64,000 bases of DNA, from contig NC_055996.1 of NCBI RefSeq assembly GCF_018446385.1, forward strand, positions 129,132,532 through 129,196,531, read 5' to 3'. The DNA comes from Zingiber officinale (lineage: Eukaryota > Streptophyta > Magnoliopsida > Zingiberales > Zingiberaceae). Made by a program: the position numbers and the translations under genes. The notes beneath the pieces were generated by a model that searched no databases, had not been told where the DNA came from, and saw only the letters and a program-made list of their open reading frames with translations. Of the stretch, positions 49,057-59,399 are shown piece after piece. Numbering within the stretch: position 1 is the first letter of the stretch; every line of letters starts with the position of its first letter.

Positions 49057-49882
49057 TCACATATTGAACCATATGATAAAAAATTCAAAGTAACATAATA
49101 AATTAAAATTAGCATTCACAATCATCCAATTATAAGAGAATTTGTCCAAAATCATAAGATAAACAAATAAACATAAATAACACATATTATAATCTAACCA
49201 TGTAGTCGTAGCTATGGAATCTCTAAGCAATTCTCCCCTTCTTACTTTTTCATGGTCATCTCTATTACTATAATTTTCCTCTTGATGTTCACTATTATTA
49301 TTAAGTTCAGCATCAACCTCTGCAAGCAATCCCTCATCTAAATCAACATTAATCAAATAATTATATAAAATACAATAACAAAGAATAATTTCTTTTTGAG
49401 TTTCAATGTCATAATTTGACTTTGTTGAACTTTCTATAATATAAAATCTCTTCTTAAGGACTCCAAAAGTTCTTTCAATTGCATTGCCAAAGACGAATAT
49501 CGAAGATTAAATAACTCTCAAGCATTTCTTGGTGGATTACAGCTATATTCTTTCAAATGATAACGTTCTCCTCAATATAGTATAATAAAACCACTTTTCA
49601 ACATGAATCCAGCATCAACAAGATAGTATTTCCCTAAAAAAATCTATGTTATTAAATTGTAAAAGCAATGAAAGTCTAATCATAATATATATCATTTAAT
49701 TACCTTCTAGAATTTTAAGATATTCTTGTTTGGTTAATATATTTTTTATTATTTTTGAGTCGGTCTCTTCCCACTCGGTTAAGACATAAGTGAATTTTAG
49801 ATCAAATATGCATGCTACTAAAATTTTGTGTTGGAAAATCCTTTCTACCATAAAACTTTGGGGGATCAAAGGGAGAAACTTT
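49057..49882 (-). pseudogene. PIF/Harbinger transposase (DDE_4) pseudogene, truncated by a retrotransposon
   Basis: Minus-strand blocks are FDLKFTYVLTEWE, KYYLVDAGFMLKSGF (carries the second catalytic Asp), RYHLKEY, NPPRNA, ELFNLRYSS and NAIERTFGVLKKRF (carries the catalytic Glu), followed by an acidic tail LLAEVDAELNN. This is the ALP1/PIF-type DDE nuclease order. A TGA interrupts after LY, another follows NPPRNA, and a frameshift lies before NAIERTFG. The region with the first catalytic Asp is missing because the sequence ends at the LTR beginning at 49883. Confidence 0.85.
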
Positions 49883-51356
49883 TGTTGGTGCAAGATGCAC
49901 CAGAATCAAACCTGAGTTTTGATGTTGTCAAAGGTTCAAGTTAAATCTTGTTATGATCTAACAAGTTTACTGAGTGTGCAGAATGTTTACTCAACCGGGA
50001 AAGACCTAGTTGGAGGCTAGGCAGGAGAAATCTTAGCAGATTGTGGAACCCAGGTGAAAGTCCAAGTAGGTCGAGGGGAGACGAAGCTTGGCAGTGTGAT
50101 CGAGAGGTCTGAAGGACCGAAGATCAAAGGAAAAGTCCTGGGGAGCCGATCAAGGCTGAGTGAGAAGTCCAAACTAGATCTGGAGGATAAAAGTTTGGCA
50201 AGTAGGTTGAGGTAAGCAAACTGGAGGAGCGACAGTGAGGTCGGGTTCCCGGAGGGAACAACCTTAGGTCGCTGATCTAACTAAAGAAACCGAGAAGGTT
50301 TCCAAGTTGAGATCAAGACAGTTCTATTGCTGTCTTTTATATTACTCATTATGCTGTCTTTTATTCATTATTATACTGTGTGCTAACATCTGTGTTGCAG
50401 GAAGTTTTTGTTCTAACACTGTGTTGCAGGACAGACTGGATCGGTCGACCAAACCAGCGGTTCAGTCGACCGAACATGAGCATAACTGAAAGCAAACAGT
50501 TCAGAACAGATTAAAGTCAAAGTTCGATCAAAGCTTGATCGGTCGACCGAATAGTAAGATCGGTCGACCGAACTTGATGACTCAGCAAAGCCAGCTCGTC
50601 AGCACCGATCAGCAAGCAAAGGAAATAAGCTGATCGGTCGACTGAACCTGGGGATCGATCGACTTATCCAATCAACATTAATCGCCCATTAATTCAAGAT
50701 TCTGGCAGACTTCGACGAACAAGGTAAAAGCTTGTTCGGTCGACCGATAAAAGGGTTCGGTCGACCGAACCATTGAAGGCCAGTTAATGCAGAATTTACG
50801 AGCCAGCGTCAGATTCCAGCTGTGGGTGATCGGAGCTGGTTCGGTCGACCGAACAGAGGGATCGGTCGACCGAACCTCAGTCCACCTATAAAACCAGGCT
50901 CGAAGACAGAGGCGACAACAACTTTCTGATCAACCAAAACTCTGTTCTGCAAGCAATTTGAGCTACACGTCTTCGTTAATTCAGCAAGCCACATTGCCCG
51001 GAAGTGCCGACCACAAGCTTTGTCTTTCAATCTTCTTGTCGGTATAACTTTACTTTTTGTTTGCATTGTATTTAACTTAAGCAAGATAGTATGGTGTTAC
51101 TATCTTGCTCATACTTGTACGATTTGCTTCTTTTCGAAGGATTTCGGAAAGAAGAAATATAGTGATTGCCCATCGGTGCGGTCAAGGACCGCGAGCCTTC
51201 GAGTAGGAGTCGACCTAGGCTCCGAACGAAGTAAAACATTTGTGTCTCTATTTACTTTCCGCTGTGCACGACTTTGATTTAAATACGAAAAGAATAGTTT
51301 TTAAAAAGAAGCGGTATTCACCCCCCCCCCCTCTATCGCGCTACTCAATCCTATCA
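49883..51356 (+). repeat. 5' LTR of the outer SIRE-type element
   Basis: It starts TGTTGGTGC and ends CCTATCA, followed by two bases and a perfect tRNA-Met primer site. At 50438-50878 it contains about ten copies of a perfect or near-perfect palindrome TCGGTCGACCGA, often with flanking A/T to extend the dyad. TATAAAA at 50886-50892, just after the palindromes, is a good TATA box candidate, which puts the palindromes in U3 upstream of the promoter. A C-rich run precedes the LTR end. Confidence 0.85.
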
Positions 51357-51358
51357 AT

Positions 51359-51370
51359 TGGTATCAGAGC
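51359..51370 (+). promoter_or_regulatory. Primer-binding site, tRNA-Met type (outer element)
   Basis: TTGGTATCAGAGC, complementary to the 3' end of initiator tRNA-Met, lies 2 nt after the LTR. This is the usual Copia primer site. Confidence 0.92.
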
Positions 51371-51528
51371 TAAGTTAGCTCTGAAATTTCTTAACCGATT
51401 TTCTAAGCATCTTTAAAATCTTTTCTTTTCTTCAAATTTCTTTAATATTTTTCATTACCTCTATTTTTTCAAGCACTACTAATCCCAAGACAAAAGTCTT
51501 GGAAATATTTGTTTTGTGCTTTGCAAGG

Positions 51529-51692
51529 ATGTCGAATTCATATCAAGAAGGCTATAGCACAGTCCGACCTCCACTATTCAAAGGAGAAAACTTTAGCTAC
51601 TGGAAGAATAGGATGGAGTGTTTCCTGAAGTCCGACATCGAGCTCTGGTTCACAATCTTGAAAGGTTATACTCCTCCAACGAAGGACGGAAC
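51529..51692 (+). pseudogene. gag of the outer element, N-terminal part
   Basis: The frame starts with ATG in a clean context and reads RPPLFKGENFSYWKNRMECF, the typical start of SIRE/Copia gag. It is cut after codon 54 plus two bases by the nested element. The reading frame is recovered at 63068, after the second copy of the target duplication GGAAC. Confidence 0.85.
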
Positions 51693-51833
51693 TGTTGATA
51701 CAGTCTGACTTGGCTGTTGTTTTGATGTTGACACGGATTTAAGTTTGTATCAGATGTTAATTAAACTCGATTTGATTAATGATCAAGGTTGATCAAGTGG
51801 AAGGGAAAAGTCCAAGTTGGAAACTTGGCACGC

Positions 51834-52080
51834 GAAGTCGGAGAGGGCTCGGTAGCTCGTTCTCTGGACCGGACGAAGTCGGAGAGGGCTCAGTAGCTCG
51901 TTCTCCGGACTAGGTCAGAGAGGGCTCGGTAGCTCGTTCTCTGGACCTGACGAAGTCGGAGAGGGCTCGGTAGCTCGTTCTCCGGACTAGGTCAGAGAGG
52001 GCTCGGTAGCTCATTCTCTGGACCTGACGAAGTCGGAGAGGGCTCGGTAGCTTGTTCTCCGAATTAGGTCAGAGAGGGAC
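51834..52080 (+). repeat. Tandem repeat in 5' LTR, six subunits of about 40 bp
   Basis: The core GAGAGGGCTCGGTAGCTCG repeats with two alternating lead-ins, GAAGTCG and TAGGTCA, so the higher-order period is about 78 bp. The 3' LTR copy (61485-61767) has seven subunits. The array lies upstream of the palindrome cluster in U3. Confidence 0.9.
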
Positions 52081-52105
52081 CTAAGTGGACATTCCATGGT
52101 ACATT

Positions 52106-52447
52106 GGATCGGTCGGCAGACCGATCCAGTGATACATAAGACAGTGGATCGGTCGTCAGACCGATCCAGTGAAACTAAGTTTCCATGGATCGGTCGTCAG
52201 ACTGATCCAGTGAAACTAAGTTTCCATGGATCGGTCTGGTGACCGATCAGGAAACACTCAGTAGCACACTGAGTGTAATCTGATCGGTCTTGGAGACCGA
52301 TCAGGAGATGGTATTGCGAAGAGAAGAAGGCAGGGGATCGGTCGTGGAGACCGATCATGCCACCGATCGGTCTCCCGACCGATCGGACAAGCTGCGGACC
52401 GATCAAGATATGTCTGATCGGTCCATGGATCGATCGGTGACCGATCC
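52106..52447 (+). repeat. Palindrome array GATCGGTC/GACCGATC in 5' LTR
   Basis: About nine hairpin units have the form GATCGGTC, 2-7 nt, GACCGATC, separated by 15-40 bp of unrelated sequence such as CAGTGAAACTAAGTTTCCAT (itself a partial palindrome). The arms are mostly perfect while the loops vary, which indicates that the arms are kept by selection or by copy correction. Confidence 0.85.
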
Positions 52448-53354
52448 ACACATCGATTTGTTCACTGCGATTCCTCCACTGCATTTGATCTACCTGATTC
52501 ATGTGATATAACTCTCTGTGCTGTTAGCTTTTGAGTTTGCAGGATCACAGGTATCATTCTAAGCCTAATTTTAAATTAAGTCCATAAGAGGAATACGACA
52601 AATGGCTTTTCTGCTGTGATTCGCGGCGCATGGTGCATTTGAAGCATCAATGGCTACTGGTGTGATCTGGCTGCGATCCGCTTGACTCCTGGTGATTGGT
52701 TCGAGCTCAGAAGACACCAGTGAAGACTGTGATTTCATTGGTGTGAGTTCAGAGAACCAGGTAAGGAGGAAGAGGGATTGGCTGCAGTGATGATCCTGTG
52801 CAGTTTGACCACGATCCGTGACAGCAGAGAACAGGAGCTTAAGAAGCGGTAAAAAGCGAGAGGAAAGAACAACAAGAAAGCAAGAAAGTGAAAAAAGAAA
52901 AAAAAACGTTCTATTGATCGTTGAGGTGTGCTAAGTTCTTGAGCTCTCGGGTGAGAAACTGCTATCTGTGAGTTCTCTGTTTCCACTGATCCTCGCGTGG
53001 TTGTAAGCGTTAGTTCATTTTTCTTTGCCACCGAGCTCTGTAAGTCTTATGCTTTAACATATATATTTCTTGAGACTTTGTGGAGAGGTTACTCCACCGA
53101 GAAGGAGGATCTTTAGCCGGAATTTATCTGGGGTGCGATCTACCGAAGATCAAGGGGTCGTCCACCTTACGGACACGCCGAGGAGTAGGGGCAAGTTATC
53201 CCCGAACCTCGTAAATCCGTGTGTTAGTGTGCTTGTTTCCTCTTTGTTTTAGTTTCCTAATTCCGCTGTGCTAACAAGTTTCTTTGTAGAAATTTGTGTT
53301 TAAGTTTTTAAAAGGCTATTCACCCCCCCTCTAGCCATCTAAGATCCCAACAAG

Positions 53355-53367
53355 TGGAATCAGAGCC
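53355..53367 (+). promoter_or_regulatory. Primer-binding site of the inner element (variant tRNA-Met type)
   Basis: GTGGAATCAGAGCC follows the LTR by 1-2 nt. It differs from the usual TGGTATCAGAGC by one base (A for T at the fourth position of that motif). Confidence 0.8.
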
Positions 53368-53408
53368 TGGTGCTCTTCATCTGGACTAACATCCTAAGGA
53401 GCAAGAAG

Positions 53409-55034
53409 ATGGCCATGAAGGAAGGATTCAGCACCAACAGACCACCCTTCTTCGATGGAGCAGATTTCCAGTATTGGAAGAGCCGCATGGAGTATTACCT
53501 CAAGACTGATATCTCCATGTGGTTCTCGGTCAAGGAAGGATTCACACCACCGAAGGACGAAGAAGGTAAGGAACTCGATTCATCAAGGTGGTCTACCGAA
53601 CAAACTCGTAAAGGGCAAGCCGATGCCAAGGCGGTAGTCACCTTACAATGTGGGATTGCCAATGACCAACTCGTCAAGGTAGGTCCATTCTCGAGTGCAA
53701 AAGATTTATGGAACAAGCTTATCGAGCTCTAAGAAGGAACTCGAGATTCTCGGATAGCCAAGAGGGACCTATTCTTGAATCAACTACAAAATCTCACCAT
53801 GAAGGAAAATGAAACGGTAAGTGAACTACATGGGAGGTTCAAGGAAATCATCAATGGTCTACATTCCGTAGATGAACGCGTGGAGAATCGCGATCTAGTA
53901 AGGTACGCTCTTAAAGCCTTTCCAAGGAATGCCTTGTGGTCATCTATGGTAGATGCCTACAAGGTTTCCAAGGATCTTTCCATTGTTAAATTAGACGAAT
54001 TCTTTTGTGAAATGGAACTTCATGAACTTGCTAACAAAGGTCAAAGAGAGAAAGGTATTGCCTTCGTTGCAGGACCAAAGAACAAGGATGGAAGAAGAAA
54101 GAGGGAAAAGAAGAAGGAGAAAGAGATTTCTTCATCTACATCCTCCTCCGAGTCTGATGATGAAGGTAGATCATCATCAAGCGAGATGGCCAACTTCGTG
54201 AGGAGAATTATGAGAAGAAGCCGAAGATACAAAGGAAAAGGTAAACCTAATGATCAAAATATCGATAAGACTAATGTTACATGTTATGAGTGTAGCAAGA
54301 AAGGCCACTACCGGAGTGAGTGTCCAAAACTCAAGAAGGAGGAACGGGCCAAAAAGAAGGAGGAAAGAGCCAAGAAGAAGAAAGCTCTCAAGGCCACTTG
54401 GGATGAATCTTCCTCAAGCTCATCGGAGGAGGAAGAGAAGAAGGAGAAGAGTACTCGGCAATTGGCACTTATGGCAAGGGAGGAATCCGATTCCGGGAGT
54501 GATGGGGACGCAAGCACTTCAGCCGCGGCTTCATCATCTTCGGATGATGAAGAGGTAACCTCTTCTCACTTAGAAAAATGCTATAAGACTATTACACATT
54601 TGTCTACCTTGCTTAAAAAATCAAAAACAGAAAATAAATCATTAAAAGAATAAGTAGAAAACTTGAGGGCCCTTAGGGAAGATGAGGTTGATGACCTACA
54701 TCTAGAGGTCCTTGAGGATGAGAACAAGGCCTTGAAGGGTGAGGTTGAGAAACTCAAGAAAATGCTTGAAAAATTCTCAACTAGCTCTAAGACCCTAGAC
54801 ATGATTCTAAATGCCCAAAGGGCGGTCTACAACAAGGCTGGATTAGGATATCAACCTAAGGAGTCTAGCTTTATTTCTTTAGTGTTAAGAACCCAATTTC
54901 ATAGATCGCATGTTTCTAGGGTTCATGAGACTAGGAAGAAGGTAACAAAGGCATGGGTGCCTAAGTCTTTCATTGTAGATGCATTAGGTCCCAAGATTTG
55001 GATACCTAAAACATCTATCTTTCGTGTCTTGTAG
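53409..55034 (+). pseudogene. gag of the inner element
   Basis: One frame from ATG 53409 to the TAG at 55032-55034 holds RPPFFDGADFQYWKSRMEYY, the UBN2-type gag body (KENETVSELHGRFKEII, ENRDLVRYALKAFP, SIVKLDEFFCEMELHE), a Ser/Glu/Lys-rich linker, an intact zinc knuckle CYECSKKGHYRSEC, and a predicted coiled coil (EVEKLKKMLEKF). In-frame TAA codons at 53730-53732 and 54651-54653 break it. The final TAG sits between gag and the protease (WFVDSGCSKHMTG just downstream) in the same frame as pol, so it could be decay or a suppressible stop. Confidence 0.85.
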
Positions 55035-58000
55035 GTATTGGTAAAGGGGGAGCGTCTATCAACTTGGTTTGTTGATAGTGGATGCTCCAAGCACATGACC
55101 GGGGACAAGTCACTATTTTCTACCATTCAAAATAAAAATAGAGGTAATGTGTCATTTGGTAACAATGGTAGTCTTAAGGTTATAGGAGTTGGAGACATTC
55201 ATATATCCGAAGGCCTCCAAATCAAGAATGTCCTTCTAGTCAAGGGGATGACTTTTAATCTCCTAAGTGTCAGTCAATTGTGTGATACGAGTTACACAAT
55301 TGAGTTTCATTCAAGTCAATGTCTGGTCAAACACATTGACACACTTGACACGGTACTAGTAGGCACAAGAGTAGATAACATTTATCAAATTTCTTTTAAA
55401 AGTGCTACTAATGCCTCTGCTAAGTGTTTCATGTCAAAAGAAGAAGAATCATGGCTTTGGCATAGGAGGTTGGCTCATGTGAACATGAAGAATATTAGAA
55501 AGCTGGCCAACAAAGGATTAGTGCGAGGCTTACCAAGCATCAAGTACCAAAAGACAAAACTATGTGATGCATGTCAAAAGGGTAAGCAAACAAAAGCAAC
55601 TCATAAAGGTAAAAGCGCTGTAAGTACCTCTACTGTTTTAGATTTACTGCATATGGACTTGTTTGATTGTAGTAGTGTCATTTCTTTGAATGGTAGTAGA
55701 TATTGCTTAGTGATTATTGATGATTTTACTAGATATACATGGACTTTCTTTTTGAAAAATAAGGATCAAACCATAGATATTTTTATTTCTTTTTGTAGAA
55801 GAACTGAAAATGAAAAATCAACAACAATTAAAACAATTAGAAGTGATCATGGTGGAGAATTTCAAAACCATAGATTTTTAGAGTTTTGTCAAGAAAAAGG
55901 ATATAGGCATGAGTTCTCTACTCCAAGGACCCCACAGCAAAATGGGGTTGTGGAGAGAAAGAATCGAGCTTTGCAAGAGGCTGCACGAAGCATGCTCAAT
56001 GAGTACTCACTACCGAGCTACTTGTGGGCTGAAGCTGTGAATACAGCTTGCTATGTGTAAAACCGAGTCCTGATACATAGGTTTTTAGGAAAAACTCCTC
56101 ATGAACTTTGATTTGGGAAACCCTCTACAATTAAACATCTTAGGGTGTTTGGTTGTAAGGTGTTTATCTTGAACACCAAGGATCATCTTGGAAAGTTCAC
56201 GGCTAAGGCTGATGAAGGGATACTGGTCGGGTACTCTCTCTTCAGCAAAGCCTATCGAGTCTACAACAATAGGACTAAATTGATTGAAGAGTCCTCAGAT
56301 GTAGCATTTGAAGAAATCCCTAAATCGAATGATCAATCAAGGGATGTAGGAGAAATTCAACTTGAACTTAGAAATCTAAGTTTGAATGATCAAAATGAAG
56401 AAAGAGTCGAGGTTGACTTTGATGACGATGAGCAAAGGCAACAAAGGGCTCAGGCTGATCATTTGCCTGATACTGAGTCTCTGCCTGTGCCTAGTGAGAC
56501 CATTCATGAGGCACCGCCAACACCAAGGCAATCTAGGATAGCCTCTAGTCATCCCCAAGACCAGATTGTGGGAGACATCCAACAAGGGGTTAGGACTAGA
56601 TCATTCTTTAGAAATGAGTCTAATGAGGTCGCCTTGATCTCAGAAATTAAACCAAAAATAGTTGATGAGGCATTGCACGATCCTGACTGGATCATAGCTA
56701 TGCAAGATGAATTAGGTCAATTCGAAAGGAGCCAAGTGTGGGACTTAGTTCCTAGACCTAAGAAGACCACCATTATTGGAACTAAATGGGTCTTCAAAAA
56801 TAAGTTAAACCAAAAGAGAGAAGTCGTAAGAAACAAGGTGAGACTTGTAGCCAAGGGCTATAGTCAAGTCGAAGGCCTCGATTATGATGAGACTTATGCT
56901 CCCGTGGCACGATTAGAGTCCATTCGTTTAATGCTAGCTTTTGCTGCACATAGAGGTTTCAAGCTCTATCAAATGGACGTTAAATCGGCTTTCTTAAACG
57001 GATTCATCAAAGAAGAGGTCTATGTTGAACAACCACCAGGGTTTGTGAATACCGAAGCTCCAAACCACGTGTACAAGCTCAAGAAAGCTCTTTATGGGCT
57101 TAAACAAGCACCTCGAGCTTGGTACGAAAGGTTGTCAACTTACCTACTAGAAAAGGGTTTTGTGAGAGGTCAAATAGATCCAACACTATTTCTGCGTAGA
57201 GATGGTGAAAATATTTTTGTAGCCCAAGTGTATGTCGATGACATAATTTGTGGCTCAAATAACAAGGACTATTTGAATGAATTTATCACTCACATGGAAA
57301 GTGAGTTTGAGATGAGTCTAGTAGGAGAATTGACATTCTTCCTTGGACTTGAAATCAAACAAACTCGAGATGGAATTTATGTCCATCAGACGAAATACAC
57401 TCAAGAGATGCTCAAAAAATTCAAAATGAGTGACTCTAAGGAAGTATCCACTCCAATGGCGACAAACACTCGTCTTGACAATGATGAGAGTGGGAAACCA
57501 GTTGATCTAACGCAATATAGAAGCATGATCGGTAGTCTTCTATATCTCACAGTTAGTCGACCGGACATACTTTTTGCTGTGGGCATGTGCGCTAGATATC
57601 AAGTTTGTGCCAAGGAATCTCATTTAACTGCAGTTAAGAGAATTCTAAGATATCTCAAGGGCACAATTAGAGTAGGACTGTGGTACCCTCGTACGGAGTC
57701 TTTTGATTTGATAGGCTATACCGATTCGATTATCTGGATGCAAATTGGATCGGAAAAGCACTAGTGGGGTTGCCAATTTTTAGGTTCATCGTTGATTAGT
57801 TGGTCAAGTCGGAAGCAACATTGTGTTGCTCTCTCCACGACCGAGGCTGAATACATTGCCATGGGAGAGAGTGTATCACAATTGTTGTGGATGATTCACA
57901 CTCTAGAAGATTATGGACTTTCATATAAAGGAGTGCAAGTGTTGTGTGACAACATTAGCACAATAAACCTAACGAAAAATCCAGTCCATCATTCAAGGAC

Positions 58001-58171
58001 CAAACACATTGAAGTGCGTCATCACTTCATTAGAGATCACGTAGCTAGGGGAGACATTAACTCACATATGTTGAGTCAAAGTCAAACTTAGCCGACATTT
58101 TCACCAAACCCCTTCCGGAAAATGAATTTAGTCATTTAAGGAGAGAATTGGGGATGTGTTTGGCTCAATAG
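55035..58171 (+). pseudogene. pol of the inner element (protease, integrase, reverse transcriptase, RNase H)
   Basis: It is in the same frame as gag. The protease has WFVDSGCSKHMTG. The GAG-pre-integrase/HHCC region has WHRRLAHVNMKNIRKL and CDACQKGKQ. The integrase core shows IIDDFTRYTWTFFL, the IRSDHGGEF Asp and the TPQQNGVVERKNR Glu. Reverse transcriptase has [31 protein letters not shown] and an intact YVDD. RNase H has TDS, ALSTTEAEY and HIEVRHHFIRD. Defects are TAA at 56058-56060, TGA at 56109-56111, three single-base losses within 57725-57775 that together restore frame, and one base lost near 58062. The last shifts the end; without it the frame would close at 58169-58171. Confidence 0.9.
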
Positions 58172-58931
58172 GCCATTAGGATTTCATCATGATCAATAAG
58201 GACAACTAAAACTACAGGAGAAATTGGGAAATTAATTTGGGCAACTTGGGGACTTCTCACACAAACTATAAGGTTTAACAAATTATTTTTGTTTGCTAAA
58301 TATGGGGTGAGATGCTAGGATCAACCAAATTATTCAAAATGTATCATGCATCCCTTAAATAATTAGGTTGAAGAGACATAAATTGAGTATGGGGAAGGCC
58401 ATTACATAGTTCATGTGTATTTGGCTCCTAGATCTTACTCATATATTCCAACTAAGGAATCTTGGTTGGACCTGTGTCTAGAAATCATCTAACCTTGTTG
58501 ATGTGTTGATTGATACCCTTGATTGATACCTTCCTGATTTTGATTGAAAATAGGACAAGTTGGTGAAGAAATTTTGACATATTTTGACAAACTTGTAACT
58601 ACTCATAGCAAGGATATATTTTGAACCGATAGCCTGAGTCAGATTTATTACCTTGGTTCACTATAGATCATAGTTTCACCAAACAAACAAAACAAACTTC
58701 TCTGATTTTGAAACTTTGAGATTCAACACATTTGTTATGAAGTGTCTGAAACTTTCGAGCCCTAAATAATTCCAAATCATTAGAGCTCATCATTAGGAAA
58801 TATTCATTGGTATCACTGAATATAATCTGTGGGCTCTTCAGATCCTAGGTTCTGAACTTGGAAGTTGTTGAACCAAGTTTCAGAGCTTTCGATACGAATT
58901 TCAGAGACTGAAATCACTGATTATCAGACAC
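58172..58931. other. Non-coding stretch between pol and the palindrome array (inner element)
   Basis: There are many stops in all frames and no recognisable domain. It belongs to the 3.2-kb post-pol region that distinguishes this lineage. I see no gene in it. Confidence 0.6.
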
Positions 58932-59249
58932 TGATCGATCCAGGGACCGATCAGGATGATATCTGATCGGTCTCTACGACCGATCAGGAGAGTTCCACCT
59001 CTCTGCTCGATATCTGATCGGTCTGCAGACTGATCAGGGGTTCTGGCACGTATCACTAGTTACTGATCGACCTCTGATCGGTCCGGGGACCGATCAGGAG
59101 GTTCCCTGATCGGTCTCCATGACCGATCAGGAGGCTCTGGCACGCGACCTCTGATCGGTCCAGGGCCCGATCAGGAGGCTCCCTGATCGGTCTCCACGAC
59201 CGATCAGGACACTCCCTGACCGATCAGGACGTTCCGTGATCGGTCAGGA
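58932..59249 (+). repeat. Internal palindrome array GATCGGTC/GACCGATC, upstream of the extra ORF
   Basis: About eight hairpin units of the same arm sequence as the LTR arrays lie here, spaced by short segments such as AGGAGGTTCC and GGCTCTGGCACG. They are independent of the LTRs: the loops and spacers differ. The array ends about 150 bp before the ATG at 59400. Confidence 0.85.
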
Positions 59250-59399
59250 TTTCTCCTGTTCGGATAGTCGTCCGATCTTATGATCTGATCACCCTCTTTA
59301 ACTTCCCCCAATCCTTCGTCCTCTCATTTCACGCCGAAAACCCTAGCCGAACCACTCCTCAGTCCCGACTCTTCTCTCCATCTTCTCCGAAAGCCTCAA

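Larger units (their letters stand above)
51693..53352 (+). repeat. 5' LTR of the inner element
   Basis: It starts TGTTGATACAGTC and ends GATCCCAACA. It has a tandem repeat at 51834-52080 (six subunits) and a palindrome array at 52106-52447. The rest, to the end, is almost identical to 62155-63067, including ACGTTCTATTGATCGTTGAG and GGACACGCCGAGGAGTAGGG. Confidence 0.92.

Noticed and set aside
50438..50878. Regularly spaced repeats that could suggest a CRISPR-like array
   Set aside because: The repeats are short dyads with irregular spacing in a plant retrotransposon LTR. CRISPR arrays do not occur in plant nuclear genomes.
52197..52511. Open frames on both strands rich in DRS and TDR repeats (also 61893-62273)
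   Set aside because: They are translations of the GATCGGTC/GACCGATC palindrome arrays in the LTRs.
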